In this document: piece by piece, positions 17,773 to 26,523 of the stretch
How the letters are laid out: each line of letters starts with the position of its first letter
Position numbering within the stretch: position 1 is the first letter of the stretch
NCBI RefSeq assembly: GCF_001509555.1
Contig: NZ_LMAS01000002.1
Coordinates: 361,981 to 425,980, forward strand
Length of the DNA stretch: 64,000 nucleotides
Direction: 5' to 3'
Source of the DNA: Bacillus sp. FJAT-29937
GTDB taxonomy: Bacteria > Bacillota > Bacilli > Bacillales > Cytobacillaceae
Notes under the pieces: generated by a model
What the model was told of the DNA's origin: nothing
Databases searched by the model: none
What the model saw: the letters and a program-made list of their open reading frames with translations, nothing else
Made by a program: the position numbers and the translations under genes

Positions 17773-18942
17773 ATGAAGGAACGTGGAAATAGAAAGTTGA
17801 AGTTTTTGGATAAATTTATTGGGATCCCGTTAATTTTTATTCTAGGTTTATTTAAATTAAAGAAACGAATAATTACCAAACATCCTCAGAATATTATAAT
17901 CGTAATGATTGCAGCTATAGGAGATACAATACTGCTATCTTCTATTATTAAAGAAATAAAACATCTCTATCCAAGCGTCAATATTACACTTGTTTGTTCA
18001 AATGGGAATATTCAAGCCGCCAAAAATATACCTCATATCAATCAGATCATTAAATTTGATATGTCAAGTTTATTGGGTAGTTTATTTCTATTAAGAAAAC
18101 AGGAGGCTTATGATTTATTACTAGACTTTGGAACATGGTCTAGATTAAATTCTTTAATATCGTATGTCATCAAAGCGAAATTTAAAGTTGGGTTCATGAG
18201 GAAAAATATGTTTAGACATTATATATATGATAGGACGGTAAATCATGTTGATCATATACATGAATTAGAGAATTATAGGAATTTATTAAGAATGATAGAT
18301 AATCGGTTATTAGAATTGAAACCTGACTATTTGATTAACTCAGAAAGTATAAATAAAATTAGAGCGATATTAAACACAAATCAGAAATATATTATTTTTC
18401 ATATGTTTGCATCTGGTTCACATAAAGAAAAAAAAGAATGGCCAAAGTCATCTTGGCTGGAGCTGGCTGAACGATTAAATGAAGAAAGTTATAAAATCAT
18501 CTTAACCGGTGGAAAGCAAGATAGTGAATTTGCAAATGCGTTGGCCCAAAAAGTGAATGGGGTAAATGGTACAAATTGTGTTTCATTGGCAGGAAAGATT
18601 TCTTTAGAAGAAACGGCCGGATTAATAAAAGAAGTAGGTACTATTGTGACAGTTAACACTGGAATTATGCATCTGGCAGCAACGGTGGATTCAACGAGTA
18701 TAATTGCAATACATGGGCCAACGTCCCCTTTAAGATGGGGACCAATATCTGAGAAATCGGTTATTCTGACTCCAGCTATTAAGTGTGACAATCTTCTTAG
18801 TTTAGGATTTGAAAGACATGATTGTATTATTGAAAATGGTTGTATATCAACAATTAAAGTGGATGATGTATACAAGGCAGTAAAAAATAATTCCAGTGCA
18901 GAAATAGGTGACAACCTTGCGAAAGCCGGCAGTTTTTTTTGA
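17773..18942 (+). CDS. Glycosyltransferase family 9, heptosyltransferase-like
   Basis: This protein of about 389 residues is a GT9 enzyme of the WaaC/WaaF/WaaQ type. It has the N-terminal IIVMIAAIGDTILLSS strand-loop and LYPSVNITLVCS. The donor-domain motifs are FHMFASGSHKEKKEWP, LTGGKQDS, and the diagnostic VTVNTGIMHLAAT with IAIHGPTSPLRWGP. GT9 members use ADP-heptose, and the flanking gmhA, hldE and gmhB genes supply exactly that donor. The ATG at 17773 is preferred over 17761, which directly abuts the AGGGAG site. In Gram-negatives the acceptor is LPS inner core; here it must be another glycan. Its 3' end overlaps gmhB by 35 bases. Confidence 0.88.
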   Translation: MKERGNRKLKFLDKFIGIPLIFILGLFKLKKRIITKHPQNIIIVMIAAIGDTILLSSIIKEIKHLYPSVNITLVCSNGNIQAAKNIPHINQIIKFDMSSLLGSLFLLRKQEAYDLLLDFGTWSRLNSLISYVIKAKFKVGFMRKNMFRHYIYDRTVNHVDHIHELENYRNLLRMIDNRLLELKPDYLINSESINKIRAILNTNQKYIIFHMFASGSHKEKKEWPKSSWLELAERLNEESYKIILTGGKQDSEFANALAQKVNGVNGTNCVSLAGKISLEETAGLIKEVGTIVTVNTGIMHLAATVDSTSIIAIHGPTSPLRWGPISEKSVILTPAIKCDNLLSLGFERHDCIIENGCISTIKVDDVYKAVKNNSSAEIGDNLAKAGSFF

Positions 18943-19423
18943 TCGAGATGGTGTGTTAAATAGAGATTTTGGATATGTTTATATGCCGAAAGATTTTAAA
19001 TGGATTCCCGGTGCCGTTAAAACAATAAAACACTTAAAAGATAAAGGATACACTGTTATCGTTATAACAAATCAGTCTGGAATTGCAAGAGGGTACTATA
19101 CAGAAGAGAATGTAGAGGACCTTCATCAATGGATAAATGATGGGCTGTTTCATAAGCATAATGTGCAAATTGATTCCTTTTACTACTGTCCACATCATCC
19201 AACTGTTGGTTTGGGTCATTATAAAACTGATTGTGAATGTCGAAAGCCAAGACCAGGATTAATCATGAAAGCACTAGCTGAGTTTAACATTGATAGCAGG
19301 AGTAGCTATTTTATAGGTGATAAAGATACTGATATGGAAGCGGCTGCAGCTGCTGGAATTAAAGGCTTTAAATTTAGATCTGAAAATTTATTTAACTTTA
19401 TGATTCAACATCGAATTTTATAG
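18908..19423 (+). CDS. gmhB: D-glycero-D-manno-heptose-1,7-bisphosphate 7-phosphatase
   Basis: This 171-residue HAD phosphatase removes the 7-phosphate from heptose bisphosphate between the two HldE reactions. It has VFFDRDGVLNRD (about 9-20), ITNQSGIARGYY, the zinc-binding series CPHHP then CECRKPRPGLI, and FIGDKDTDMEAA. The zinc loop separates GmhB from other HAD proteins. The GTG start at 18908 lies inside the preceding GT9 gene, which suggests translational coupling. It completes the gmhA-hldE-gmhB set. A histidinol-phosphatase role is less likely, because the neighbours are heptose genes. Confidence 0.92.
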   Translation: MTTLRKPAVFFDRDGVLNRDFGYVYMPKDFKWIPGAVKTIKHLKDKGYTVIVITNQSGIARGYYTEENVEDLHQWINDGLFHKHNVQIDSFYYCPHHPTVGLGHYKTDCECRKPRPGLIMKALAEFNIDSRSSYFIGDKDTDMEAAAAAGIKGFKFRSENLFNFMIQHRIL

Positions 19424-19444
19424 ATAATGGTAATTTTAATTTTT

Positions 19445-19560
19445 TATAAGGAATATAGAAGAGCGGTGGGTCCCGTTTATTTTAAAAAAATATACCATTT
19501 AAAAATCCGTAACCTGAAACGGGTAGGGCTGCTTGATGATAACTAGGAAAAAATACTTTA
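19445..19560 (+). ncRNA. Candidate structured RNA within glycan operon
   Basis: The 188-base gap between gmhB and the kinase-like gene has no terminator and contains a conserved-looking block. CCCGTTT (19472-19478) can pair with AAACGGG (19517-19523). It is flanked by the G-rich GCGGTGGGT and by GTAGGGCTGC plus TGATGATAACTAGG. EAR (eps-associated) antitermination RNAs are known inside long exopolysaccharide operons of Bacillales. Position and style fit, but I cannot confirm the match from memory. Confidence 0.3.
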
Positions 19561-19611
19561 TTGGAAATTTTTTTGTTATTTCAAAGCCCAATAAAAGGAG
19601 TATAAAATGGT

Positions 19612-20913
19612 ATGAATTTTTTTAAGAGAATATATAAAATATTATCCCGAGAAGGATTCCTTTATTTATTTAAAAAAACAATTGTATACAAAAAAAACAG
19701 GGATCTCGAAAAGTTTATGGCCCAAAAGCGATGGGATAAAGCTGTAATTGTTGCTGAAAACTTAGTTAAAATTTTTCCTGATAAACTAGAATACTATCAG
19801 CGTTTATCCAGATGTTTTACTATGCAAGGTAATGATGAATTAGCTTCTTATACATTATATAAAGGCTTAAAATTAATCATAAATCCGGAGAAAGTAATTG
19901 AGAGATTGAAATGGGATATTGATTCTAATTCCTCGATGAAATCAAACTACGTATATATGGGCGGAGAGCAAAATTTAGCTTGCATTGAACATATCAAAAT
20001 AGTAAATGGTGAAGTTAGAAAGTATTTAACGAAAATTTCGACAATCTCAGGATATGAAAGAGAGAAAAATTTTTATTTGGAAATTTATAATACTTATAAG
20101 CAAATAAGAGAAATTACCCCGAAATTGATCAATTTTATAGAAATTAGTGCGGATAACTTAGCCTTAATTACAATGGAAGAAATTGAGGGTACTGAACCTG
20201 TATTGGATATGAAAACAATTAAGAAAGCAATAAAAGCAAATAAATCAATAACCTCTATAAAATATAGTGAAATTAAAAATTTAATTCCAATAACAGATGA
20301 AGAACTTTCAATATATGGTTACAAAAATCCTAACCATCCAATATATTTTATAAATTCTTTTGTTTCAATTCATAAAAAATCCACAAACGAACAGCTTTTC
20401 CACCTAATATATAAAAAAATGAAGGCGAAAAGATACTCACCCACTTCATATATTTTAATGAAACGTCTTGAAAAAATTATAATTGATTATGAATTATATA
20501 ATCAATTCAACCCAGATTTGCATTATAGTCTACAACATGGCGATTTTTATGATTACAATATGTTGGTAGAGAAGGAGACAAATAAACTCTATATTCTCGA
20601 TTGGGGAAGTATGAGGGTTGGCCCTTCTTGGGGTGACTTAGCCGGACTTTTTGGGCAATTAAAGCTGCCGTTTTATCAAATAAATGAATTATATTTAATA
20701 GATTTAGATACTAGTTATTATCTCGATAAAGTTGAAAAGTTATTTTTCATATATACACTCATTGTTACTTGGTTTATTGTTTTTACTAGAAATGAATTCG
20801 AAGAAAAGCAAAATCTTTTTCTGCTTCCAGCCATTGAAGAAGTCGAAGCGATGGCTATAGAAATGATTGCTAATGAGAAATTTATTCGACAAAAAGTAAT
20901 TAGGTATGAATAA
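19612..20913 (+). CDS. TPR-like plus aminoglycoside-phosphotransferase-fold kinase-like protein
   Basis: This 433-residue protein has a short N-terminal helical region (about 35-95) with TPR-like spacing (KRWDKAVIVAENLVKIFP and following YYQRLSRCF). The C-terminal kinase-like domain carries the catalytic-loop motif LQHGDFYDYNML (about 307-318) and the metal aspartate in ILDWGSMRVGP (about 328-338). These are the signatures of APH/choline-kinase proteins. A glycine-rich ATP loop is not obvious. As the last gene of the operon after heptose synthesis, it may phosphorylate or decorate a sugar of the glycan. The ATG at 19607 runs into a stop after two codons, so 19612 with AAAAGGAG is the start. 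Confidence 0.65.
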   Translation: MNFFKRIYKILSREGFLYLFKKTIVYKKNRDLEKFMAQKRWDKAVIVAENLVKIFPDKLEYYQRLSRCFTMQGNDELASYTLYKGLKLIINPEKVIERLKWDIDSNSSMKSNYVYMGGEQNLACIEHIKIVNGEVRKYLTKISTISGYEREKNFYLEIYNTYKQIREITPKLINFIEISADNLALITMEEIEGTEPVLDMKTIKKAIKANKSITSIKYSEIKNLIPITDEELSIYGYKNPNHPIYFINSFVSIHKKSTNEQLFHLIYKKMKAKRYSPTSYILMKRLEKIIIDYELYNQFNPDLHYSLQHGDFYDYNMLVEKETNKLYILDWGSMRVGPSWGDLAGLFGQLKLPFYQINELYLIDLDTSYYLDKVEKLFFIYTLIVTWFIVFTRNEFEEKQNLFLLPAIEEVEAMAIEMIANEKFIRQKVIRYE

Positions 20914-20947
20914 TTTGGGTCCTTATAACAAAAGTCATTCCTTAAAG

Positions 20948-20987
20948 AAAGTCACTATGTCTTACTCACGACATAGTGACTTTTTTT
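20948..20987 (+). terminator. Strong terminator ending the glycan operon
   Basis: A perfect 14-bp stem, AAAGTCACTATGTC (20948-20961) with GACATAGTGACTTT (20970-20983), is followed by a run of T. It is the strongest terminator in the first 21 kb and marks the end of the island. Confidence 0.92.
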
Positions 20988-21023
20988 CATTTATTTATGA
21001 ACATAACGAAATGAGGGAAGATA

Positions 21024-22043
21024 ATGAAAATCCTTGTCACTGGCGGCGCGGGATATATTGGCACTCATACATGTGTTGAGCTTCTCCAGGCTGGATATGA
21101 GGTTGTTGTCGCTGATAATTTTTCAAATAGTAAACCTGCAGCATTAAGAAAAGTAAGGGAGGTCACTGGAAAAGATTTTATCACTTATGAAATTGATATA
21201 AAGGATCAAGCATCATTAACAACTATTTTCTCCGAACAGGATATTGAAGCGGTCATTCATTTTGCTGGTCTAAAAGCTGTGGGTGAATCGGTTGAGGTCC
21301 CTCTTCGTTATTATCAAAACAATATTTCGGGAACGATTAATTTATGTGAAGTGATGGAGCAATTTAATGTGAAGAAGCTTGTGTTCAGCTCTTCAGCAAC
21401 CGTTTATGGGCTTTTGGAGCGTGTTCCATTTTGCGAAAATGATCCGCTTCAAGCGACAAATCCATATGGCCAAACAAAGTTAATATGTGAACAAATGCTC
21501 CAAGATTTATTTATTTCTGATCGTGCTTGGGGAATTGCTTTGCTGCGGTATTTTAACCCTGTTGGTGCTCATGGGAGCGGCATTATTGGCGAGGACCCTA
21601 ATGGGATCCCGAACAATCTATTTCCATATATGAGCCAAGTGGCGGTAGGGAAATTGGCTGAACTAAGCGTGTTCGGAAATGATTATGATACACATGATGG
21701 AACAGGGGTAAGGGATTATATTCATGTCGTTGATTTAGCTAGTGGCCATTTAAAGGCACTGGAGAGGATATTGCATCGGACTGGTGTGCACACGTATAAT
21801 CTTGGCACGGGAAAAGGATATAGTGTCTTGGAGATGATTCGTGCATTTGAAAATGCATCGAGTAGGGAAATTCCATATAAAATTGTTAAAAGAAGAGCTG
21901 GAGATATCGCCGTTAGTTATGCCGATCCAACGAAAGCGAAAAGAGAATTGAGGTGGTCCACGGAAAGAGACATCGATGACATGTGTAAGGATACGTGGCA
22001 GTGGCAAGTAAAGAATCCAAATGGATTTGAGATGACGGAATAA
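21024..22043 (+). CDS. galE: UDP-glucose 4-epimerase
   Basis: This 339-residue extended short-chain dehydrogenase interconverts UDP-glucose and UDP-galactose (and often the N-acetyl forms). It has the NAD loop GGAGYIGTHTC (residues 7-17), HFAGLKAVGESV, SSSATVYG, the catalytic NPYGQTK (Y and K), and LRYFNPVGAH. The family length is about 330-340. GAGGGAAG precedes the ATG. It lies only 36 bases after the operon terminator and its base composition is less AT-rich than the island, so it may belong to the conserved chromosome instead of the island. Confidence 0.94.
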   Translation: MKILVTGGAGYIGTHTCVELLQAGYEVVVADNFSNSKPAALRKVREVTGKDFITYEIDIKDQASLTTIFSEQDIEAVIHFAGLKAVGESVEVPLRYYQNNISGTINLCEVMEQFNVKKLVFSSSATVYGLLERVPFCENDPLQATNPYGQTKLICEQMLQDLFISDRAWGIALLRYFNPVGAHGSGIIGEDPNGIPNNLFPYMSQVAVGKLAELSVFGNDYDTHDGTGVRDYIHVVDLASGHLKALERILHRTGVHTYNLGTGKGYSVLEMIRAFENASSREIPYKIVKRRAGDIAVSYADPTKAKRELRWSTERDIDDMCKDTWQWQVKNPNGFEMTE

Positions 22044-22069
22044 GCTGCGAAAGTAACCTAAAATAGAAC

Positions 22070-22101
22070 AAACGGATGGACAAATTAGCCCATCCGTTTT
22101 T
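22070..22101 (+). terminator. Bidirectional terminator between galE and yutG
   Basis: AAACGGATGG (22070-22079) pairs with CCATCCGTTT (22090-22099) and is followed by T residues. It separates the convergent galE and yutG genes. Confidence 0.85.
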
Positions 22102-22126
22102 CTGATTAAAACTTTGAAGTAAAATC

Positions 22127-22627
22127 CTATTTCACCCCATTAGCCCTATGCGCCAACCTACTCGACGCAGCCGCCGCAATCGCCCCAACAATATCATCCA
22201 AAAAAGTATGAACCATCCCTGAGGATTTATCATTCAAATCTTTTAAAATCCCGGGCTTTAATTTATCGATATAGCCAAAGTTTGTAAATCCAATCGATCC
22301 ATATACATTCACAATGGATAATGCCAATACCTCGTCCACGCCATACAGGCCTTCATCAATTTCGATGACGTGCTGAAGTGGTTCTAATAGCTGTTTCTTT
22401 TCAGCAAGCATATCGAGCTGGATGCCAGTTAAGACGGCGTTTTGGACTTCCCTTTTGGAGAGGACACGTTCTACATTTTCAATGCAAACGGACATTTGTA
22501 AATCGGGATGATACTTTTCTTGGAGGAAAAAGACTAAATCCGCAATATCTTGAATTGTGACTCCTCGTTCCTGCAGCCATTTGCGCGCTGTTTGCTCAAT
22601 CAAATCTACACGTTTTTCTTCATTCAT
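22127..22627 (-). CDS. yutG: Phosphatidylglycerophosphatase A-like protein YutG
   Basis: This 166-residue protein matches the YutG/PgpA-like family. It has an N-terminal helical part (TARKWLQERGVTIQDIADLV), then NVYGSIGFTNFGYIDKLKPGI and DDIVGAIAAAASSRLAHR, the typical C-terminal segment. PgpA proteins dephosphorylate phosphatidylglycerophosphate, but the activity of Bacillus YutG is not certain to me. The start at 22627 is chosen because AAAGGTGGAG lies upstream of that ATG; the GTG three codons earlier is inside the ribosome site. It is divergent from yutH, as in B. subtilis. Confidence 0.8.
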   Translation of the reverse strand: MNEEKRVDLIEQTARKWLQERGVTIQDIADLVFFLQEKYHPDLQMSVCIENVERVLSKREVQNAVLTGIQLDMLAEKKQLLEPLQHVIEIDEGLYGVDEVLALSIVNVYGSIGFTNFGYIDKLKPGILKDLNDKSSGMVHTFLDDIVGAIAAAASSRLAHRANGVK

Positions 22628-22820
22628 CGGCTCCACCTTTTTCCTGTTAGTTTCAATATATATATAACCTATTTATCAAAATTATTCCATCTTCTCTGTT
22701 GTCGGACATCCTCCTCAGCATTTCCTGCCTGCGGTTAGTTATTCAAGAAAAGCACAAGTTTTGCTGTTGCCCTACATATATTTTCGTTAAAGGGATTCAT
22801 TACTGATAAGGAGGCATGAG

Positions 22821-23825
22821 ATGTTAAAGCTTCTTAAAACGCAATACGGGCTGCAGGCTGAAGATGAGGTTAGGATAGGAAAGTATCAAGCATACAGGAA
22901 GCAAGAAGAAATTTATATACTTGTCCCAATCAACGGAATGGAGGATGACGAGCTTAGTGAACTAAATATGCTTACAGACCATTTAGTTCAGACTGGTGAA
23001 AAATATTGCAGTACGTTCCTAAAGACAAAGGAAGGAAAGCAATTTAGTGAATGGGAAAATGGAAGATATTGTGTTCTTATGAATAAGCAAGTACAAAATC
23101 GAAAGTTACAGCGAAGCGGCAGAAAGCTTGCAAAGTTTCATTATAGGGGAAGAACCGTTTCGTTTCCCGTAAAGAAGATCAGCAGGATTGGCCAGTGGAA
23201 GCAATTATGGGAAACGAGATTGGACCAAATGGAAAAAGTGTGGAATGAAATGCTCTTTCAACAGCCAGAGCATGAAGTTGACCGGATGTTTTTGGAATCG
23301 TTTCCTTATTATAGGGGGATCGCCGAAAACGCGATTCAATATTTAGTGGACACAGAAATGGACGATAACCCAGGGGCAATTGATAGCGGGACGGTTTGTC
23401 ATATACGATTCACGGAAAAAACATGGGACCATTCTTATTATATAAAAAATCCATTTGATTGGGTTTTTGATCATTCTTCAAGAGATCTTGCTGAATGGAC
23501 AAGAGAGAAATATTTCCGCAATATTAAAACATACGAACCGGAGCTTCGGCAATTTATGAGGGATTATCAAAGCATTGTCCCACTAACCTCTTTCTCCTGG
23601 AGACTGTTTTTTGCCCGCTTGTTATTTCCGCTTCATTATTTTTATTGCATTGAAACCTATTACGGGGCATCGTCAGAGCAGGAGAAAAAAGTATTGGAGG
23701 AAAGATTGCATAAGTTTCTGCAGCAATCCAATGAGCACGAGCGCTTTTTAGGGAGCTTCTATGACTTTGCGGAAGTGCCTGTACAAAAGTTAAGAATTCC
23801 CATCATCGGATGGCTGAAAAAATAA
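22821..23825 (+). CDS. yutH: Spore coat-associated kinase-like protein YutH
   Basis: This 334-residue protein corresponds to YutH of the CotS/YutH family, whose members have an aminoglycoside-phosphotransferase fold and are associated with the spore coat. The N-terminal lobe contains KYQAYRKQEEIYILVPI and the C-terminal lobe contains SGTVCHIRFTEKTWD and NPFDWVFDHSSRDLAEW, where the usual HGDxxxxN loop is altered to a CHIRFTEKTW form. It ends with AEVPVQKLRIPIIGWL. The ribosome site is TAAGGAGG. Expression in the mother cell during sporulation is expected from the family. Position next to hom and opposite yutG agrees with B. subtilis. Confidence 0.85.
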   Translation: MLKLLKTQYGLQAEDEVRIGKYQAYRKQEEIYILVPINGMEDDELSELNMLTDHLVQTGEKYCSTFLKTKEGKQFSEWENGRYCVLMNKQVQNRKLQRSGRKLAKFHYRGRTVSFPVKKISRIGQWKQLWETRLDQMEKVWNEMLFQQPEHEVDRMFLESFPYYRGIAENAIQYLVDTEMDDNPGAIDSGTVCHIRFTEKTWDHSYYIKNPFDWVFDHSSRDLAEWTREKYFRNIKTYEPELRQFMRDYQSIVPLTSFSWRLFFARLLFPLHYFYCIETYYGASSEQEKKVLEERLHKFLQQSNEHERFLGSFYDFAEVPVQKLRIPIIGWLKK

Positions 23826-23856
23826 TGAATTATTCATTGTCCAAATGAAATTTTCT

Positions 23857-23890
23857 AAGCGACTTTATTTCGAGTCGTTTTTTTTTTTTA
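23857..23890 (+). terminator. Terminator after yutH
   Basis: AAGCGACT (23857-23864) pairs with AGTCGTTT (23873-23880) and a T-run of about 12 follows. Confidence 0.8.
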
Positions 23891-23899
23891 AAACTAAAT

Positions 23900-23971
23900 T
23901 GTCGTTGGCTTAATTGAACAAGCCTTGATGTACGGAGTAATCACCAGCACAGAGAAATGAAGCCAACGACA
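23900..23971. repeat. 12-bp perfect inverted repeat between yutH and hom
   Basis: TGTCGTTGGCTT (23900-23911) and AAGCCAACGACA (23960-23971) are exact reverse complements separated by 48 bases. With two mismatches the arms extend to about 18 bp. It lies after the yutH terminator and about 100 bases before the hom promoter. No T-run follows it, so it does not look like a normal terminator. Confidence 0.7.
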
Positions 23972-24057
23972 TTTACATTCTAGTTGGGAGTAGACACTCA
24001 TAAATGTTTTTAATAAAAAATTTCTGTAAATCCGAAACAGTAAGCGATTACATACAA

Positions 24058-24072
24058 ATTTATCTGAAAATA
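24058..24072. promoter_or_regulatory. CodY-like box upstream of hom promoter
   Basis: The 15 bases ATTTATCTGAAAATA match the CodY consensus AATTTTCWGAAAATT at 12 positions and sit 4 bases before the hom -35 element. CodY control of amino-acid biosynthesis is common in Bacillaceae. The match is moderate. Confidence 0.3.
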
Positions 24073-24076
24073 ACTA

Positions 24077-24105
24077 TTGTAAAAAAGAAAATTTCCCTCT
24101 ATAAT
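24077..24105 (+). promoter_or_regulatory. Sigma-A promoter of hom-thrC-thrB
   Basis: TTGTAA (24077-24082) and TATAAT (24100-24105) are separated by exactly 17 bases. Transcription would start near 24112, leaving a leader of about 50 bases with no T-box or riboswitch. Confidence 0.75.
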
Positions 24106-24163
24106 GTCTACTATACAAATACAAATGTACATACAGAATGAACAATTCGGGAGGGGAATGAGA

Positions 24164-25462
24164 GTGAAAGCAATCTCAATCGGTTTATTAGGATTAGGAA
24201 CGGTTGGTTCTGGTGTTATCACCATTATTGAAAATCATCAGGATAAGCTTATGCATCAAATTGGCTGTCCCGTAAAAGTGAAGAAGATCCTTGTAAAGGA
24301 TTTAAATAAAGCAAGATCAGTGGAAATAGCTGCGGACAAGTTAACGACAGATCCGGAAGATATTATTAATGACCCTGAAATTGATGTCATTATTGAAGTA
24401 ATGGGCGGGACCGGAGAAACGAAAAATTATATTACAAAGGCTTTGAAAAATCGAAAGCATGTCGTAACGGCTAACAAAGATTTAATGGCTTTACACGGCT
24501 CTGAACTTTTGAAGGTTGCATCAGAGCATGACTGTGATCTGTTTTACGAGGCGAGTGTTGGCGGCGGAATTCCGATTTTAAGAAGCCTTGTAGATGGGTT
24601 GGCTTCAGATAGAATTACGAAAATGATGGGGATTGTGAACGGAACAACGAACTTTATCTTAACGAAAATGAGCAAGAATGGCAGTGCATATGAGGATGTT
24701 CTAAAGGAAGCTCAGGAACTAGGCTATGCGGAGGCTGATCCGACCTCTGATGTTGAGGGGTTAGATGCTGCAAGAAAAATGGCTATACTGGCTACGCTTG
24801 GTTTTTCCATGGAAATAGATTTAGATGATGTGAAGGCTGAGGGGATCTCTCGCATCACAGAGGAAGACCTGCAATATGGCCGCCAGCTTGGCTATACGAT
24901 GAAGCTGATAGGAATGGCTGAAAGAGATGGGGATAAAGTGGCAGTCAGTGTTCAGCCGACTTTATTAGCTGACACACATCCTCTTGCATCTGTTCATGAT
25001 GAATTCAATGCTGTTTACGTTCACGGAGAAGCTGTGGGTGAAACGATGTTCTATGGACCAGGAGCTGGAAGCTTGCCAACAGCAACAGCCGTCGTGTCAG
25101 ATTTAGTGGCGGTTATGAAAAATATGCGTTTAGGTGTAACTGGAAAAAGCGCTGTTACTCCGCAATTCGAAAAGCAGTTAAAGGATGCAAATGAAATCTA
25201 CTCGAAGTATTTCTTACGCTTGCATGTAAAAGATGAAGTAGGCGTTTTCGCAAATATTACTTCGGTATTCTCAGAGCATCATGTTAGCTTTGAAAAGATT
25301 CTTCAATTGCCGCTGAAAAATAAAGATCTTGCTGAGATCGTTTTAGTTACTCACCAGGCTTCATTACAAGATTACCAAGATATTTTAGTTAAATTAAGAG
25401 ATTTACAAGCTGTTAATACAATCGAAAGCTCGTATAGAGTTGAGGGGAGCGCAAGTGTATGA
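24164..25462 (+). CDS. hom: Homoserine dehydrogenase
   Basis: This 432-residue enzyme reduces aspartate semialdehyde to homoserine in the threonine and methionine pathways. It has [12 protein letters not shown] (NAD(P) loop near the N-terminus), VTANKDLMA, the substrate region [27 protein letters not shown], and a C-terminal ACT domain beginning [14 protein letters not shown]. The GTG at 24164 is chosen because GGGAGGGG is 8 bases upstream and because B. subtilis Hom begins MKAIRVGLLGLG at the same point. It is the first gene of the operon and overlaps thrC by 4 bases (ATGA). Confidence 0.96.
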   Translation: MKAISIGLLGLGTVGSGVITIIENHQDKLMHQIGCPVKVKKILVKDLNKARSVEIAADKLTTDPEDIINDPEIDVIIEVMGGTGETKNYITKALKNRKHVVTANKDLMALHGSELLKVASEHDCDLFYEASVGGGIPILRSLVDGLASDRITKMMGIVNGTTNFILTKMSKNGSAYEDVLKEAQELGYAEADPTSDVEGLDAARKMAILATLGFSMEIDLDDVKAEGISRITEEDLQYGRQLGYTMKLIGMAERDGDKVAVSVQPTLLADTHPLASVHDEFNAVYVHGEAVGETMFYGPGAGSLPTATAVVSDLVAVMKNMRLGVTGKSAVTPQFEKQLKDANEIYSKYFLRLHVKDEVGVFANITSVFSEHHVSFEKILQLPLKNKDLAEIVLVTHQASLQDYQDILVKLRDLQAVNTIESSYRVEGSASV

Positions 25463-26523
25463 GATGGGAAGGATTACTAAAAGCATATAAAGAGTATTTA
25501 CCAATTAACGAAAACACACCATTACTAACATTGAATGAAGGTAATACACCATTAATTAGACTTGATAAGCTTTCTGATGAATGGGGAATTGATCTTTACG
25601 TGAAAACAGAAGGAACAAACCCGACTGGTTCGTTTAAAGACCGTGGAATGGTTATGGCTGTAGCGAAAGCGAAGGAAGAGGGCAGTGAAACCGTCATTTG
25701 TGCTTCCACAGGGAATACATCGGCAGCTGCAGCAGCTTATGCGGCACGAGCTGGCCTTCGTTGCATCGTCGTTATTCCAGAGGGGAAAATTGCGATGGGC
25801 AAGCTTGCACAGGCTGTTATGTATGGAGCAGAAATTATCTCCATTGAAGGAAACTTCGACCAAGCATTGGCAATGGTTAGAAAAATCAGTGAAACAGAGC
25901 CTATTACTCTCGTAAACTCTGTAAACCCATATCGCCTTGAAGGCCAAAAAACTGGTGCGTTTGAGATTTGTGATCAGCTTGGCGGAAAAGCACCTGATAT
26001 CCTTGCACTCCCTGTCGGTAATGCAGGCAACATCAGTGCTTACTGGAAGGGCTTTAAGGAATACAATGAAGCGAAGCAAACTGGGCTTCCAAAAATGCAT
26101 GGATTCGAAGCAGAAGGTTCTGCTGCGATCGTTCATAATAAAGTATTTGAAAATCCTGAAACCGTTGCTACTGCGATTCGGATCGGAAATCCTGCTAGCT
26201 GGGATTTAGCCAATGCGGCATTAGAAGAATCTAATGGGAAAATTGATGAAGTAAGTGATGAAGAAATTCTTTATATGTATAGAAAGCTCGCTTCTACAGA
26301 AGGAATTTTTGCTGAGCCGGCCTCATGCGCCTCTTTAGCTGGAATCTATAAACAACTGCGAAATGGAGAAATTCCGCAGCATTCTAGAGTGGTTGCCATC
26401 CTTACTGGGAATGGCTTGAAAGATCCGAATGTGGCAATCGAATGCAGCCCTATTAAGCCAATTGTGCTTCCTAATGATGAAGTTGCGGTGGCTGAACATA
26501 TTAAGGGAGTTGTCCATGTATGA
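25459..26523 (+). CDS. thrC: Threonine synthase
   Basis: This 354-residue PLP enzyme converts O-phosphohomoserine to threonine. It has [11 protein letters not shown], the Schiff-base lysine in [12 protein letters not shown] (about 55-66), [19 protein letters not shown], and the phosphate-binding glycine loop [14 protein letters not shown]. The length is that of the short bacterial ThrC (about 350). It overlaps hom upstream and thrB downstream by 4 bases each, so the three proteins are translationally coupled. No additional regulatory domain is present. Confidence 0.96.
   Translation: MRWEGLLKAYKEYLPINENTPLLTLNEGNTPLIRLDKLSDEWGIDLYVKTEGTNPTGSFKDRGMVMAVAKAKEEGSETVICASTGNTSAAAAAYAARAGLRCIVVIPEGKIAMGKLAQAVMYGAEIISIEGNFDQALAMVRKISETEPITLVNSVNPYRLEGQKTGAFEICDQLGGKAPDILALPVGNAGNISAYWKGFKEYNEAKQTGLPKMHGFEAEGSAAIVHNKVFENPETVATAIRIGNPASWDLANAALEESNGKIDEVSDEEILYMYRKLASTEGIFAEPASCASLAGIYKQLRNGEIPQHSRVVAILTGNGLKDPNVAIECSPIKPIVLPNDEVAVAEHIKGVVHV

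Noticed and set aside
1..20987. Prophage or insertion-sequence origin of the island
   Set aside because: No integrase, transposase, tRNA gene or attachment-like direct repeat was seen within the window; the left end of the island is outside it.
22550..22738. Plus-strand open frame opposite the yutG 5' end
   Set aside because: It is mostly antisense to yutG, lacks a ribosome site and matches nothing.
23881..24163. T-box or riboswitch controlling hom-thrC-thrB
   Set aside because: No AGGGTGG-ACCGC core or terminator lies between the promoter at 24077 and the start at 24164, and the leader is only about 50 bases.
25552..26136. 194-codon minus-strand open frame inside thrC
   Set aside because: It is an antisense shadow of a highly conserved gene with no ribosome site.
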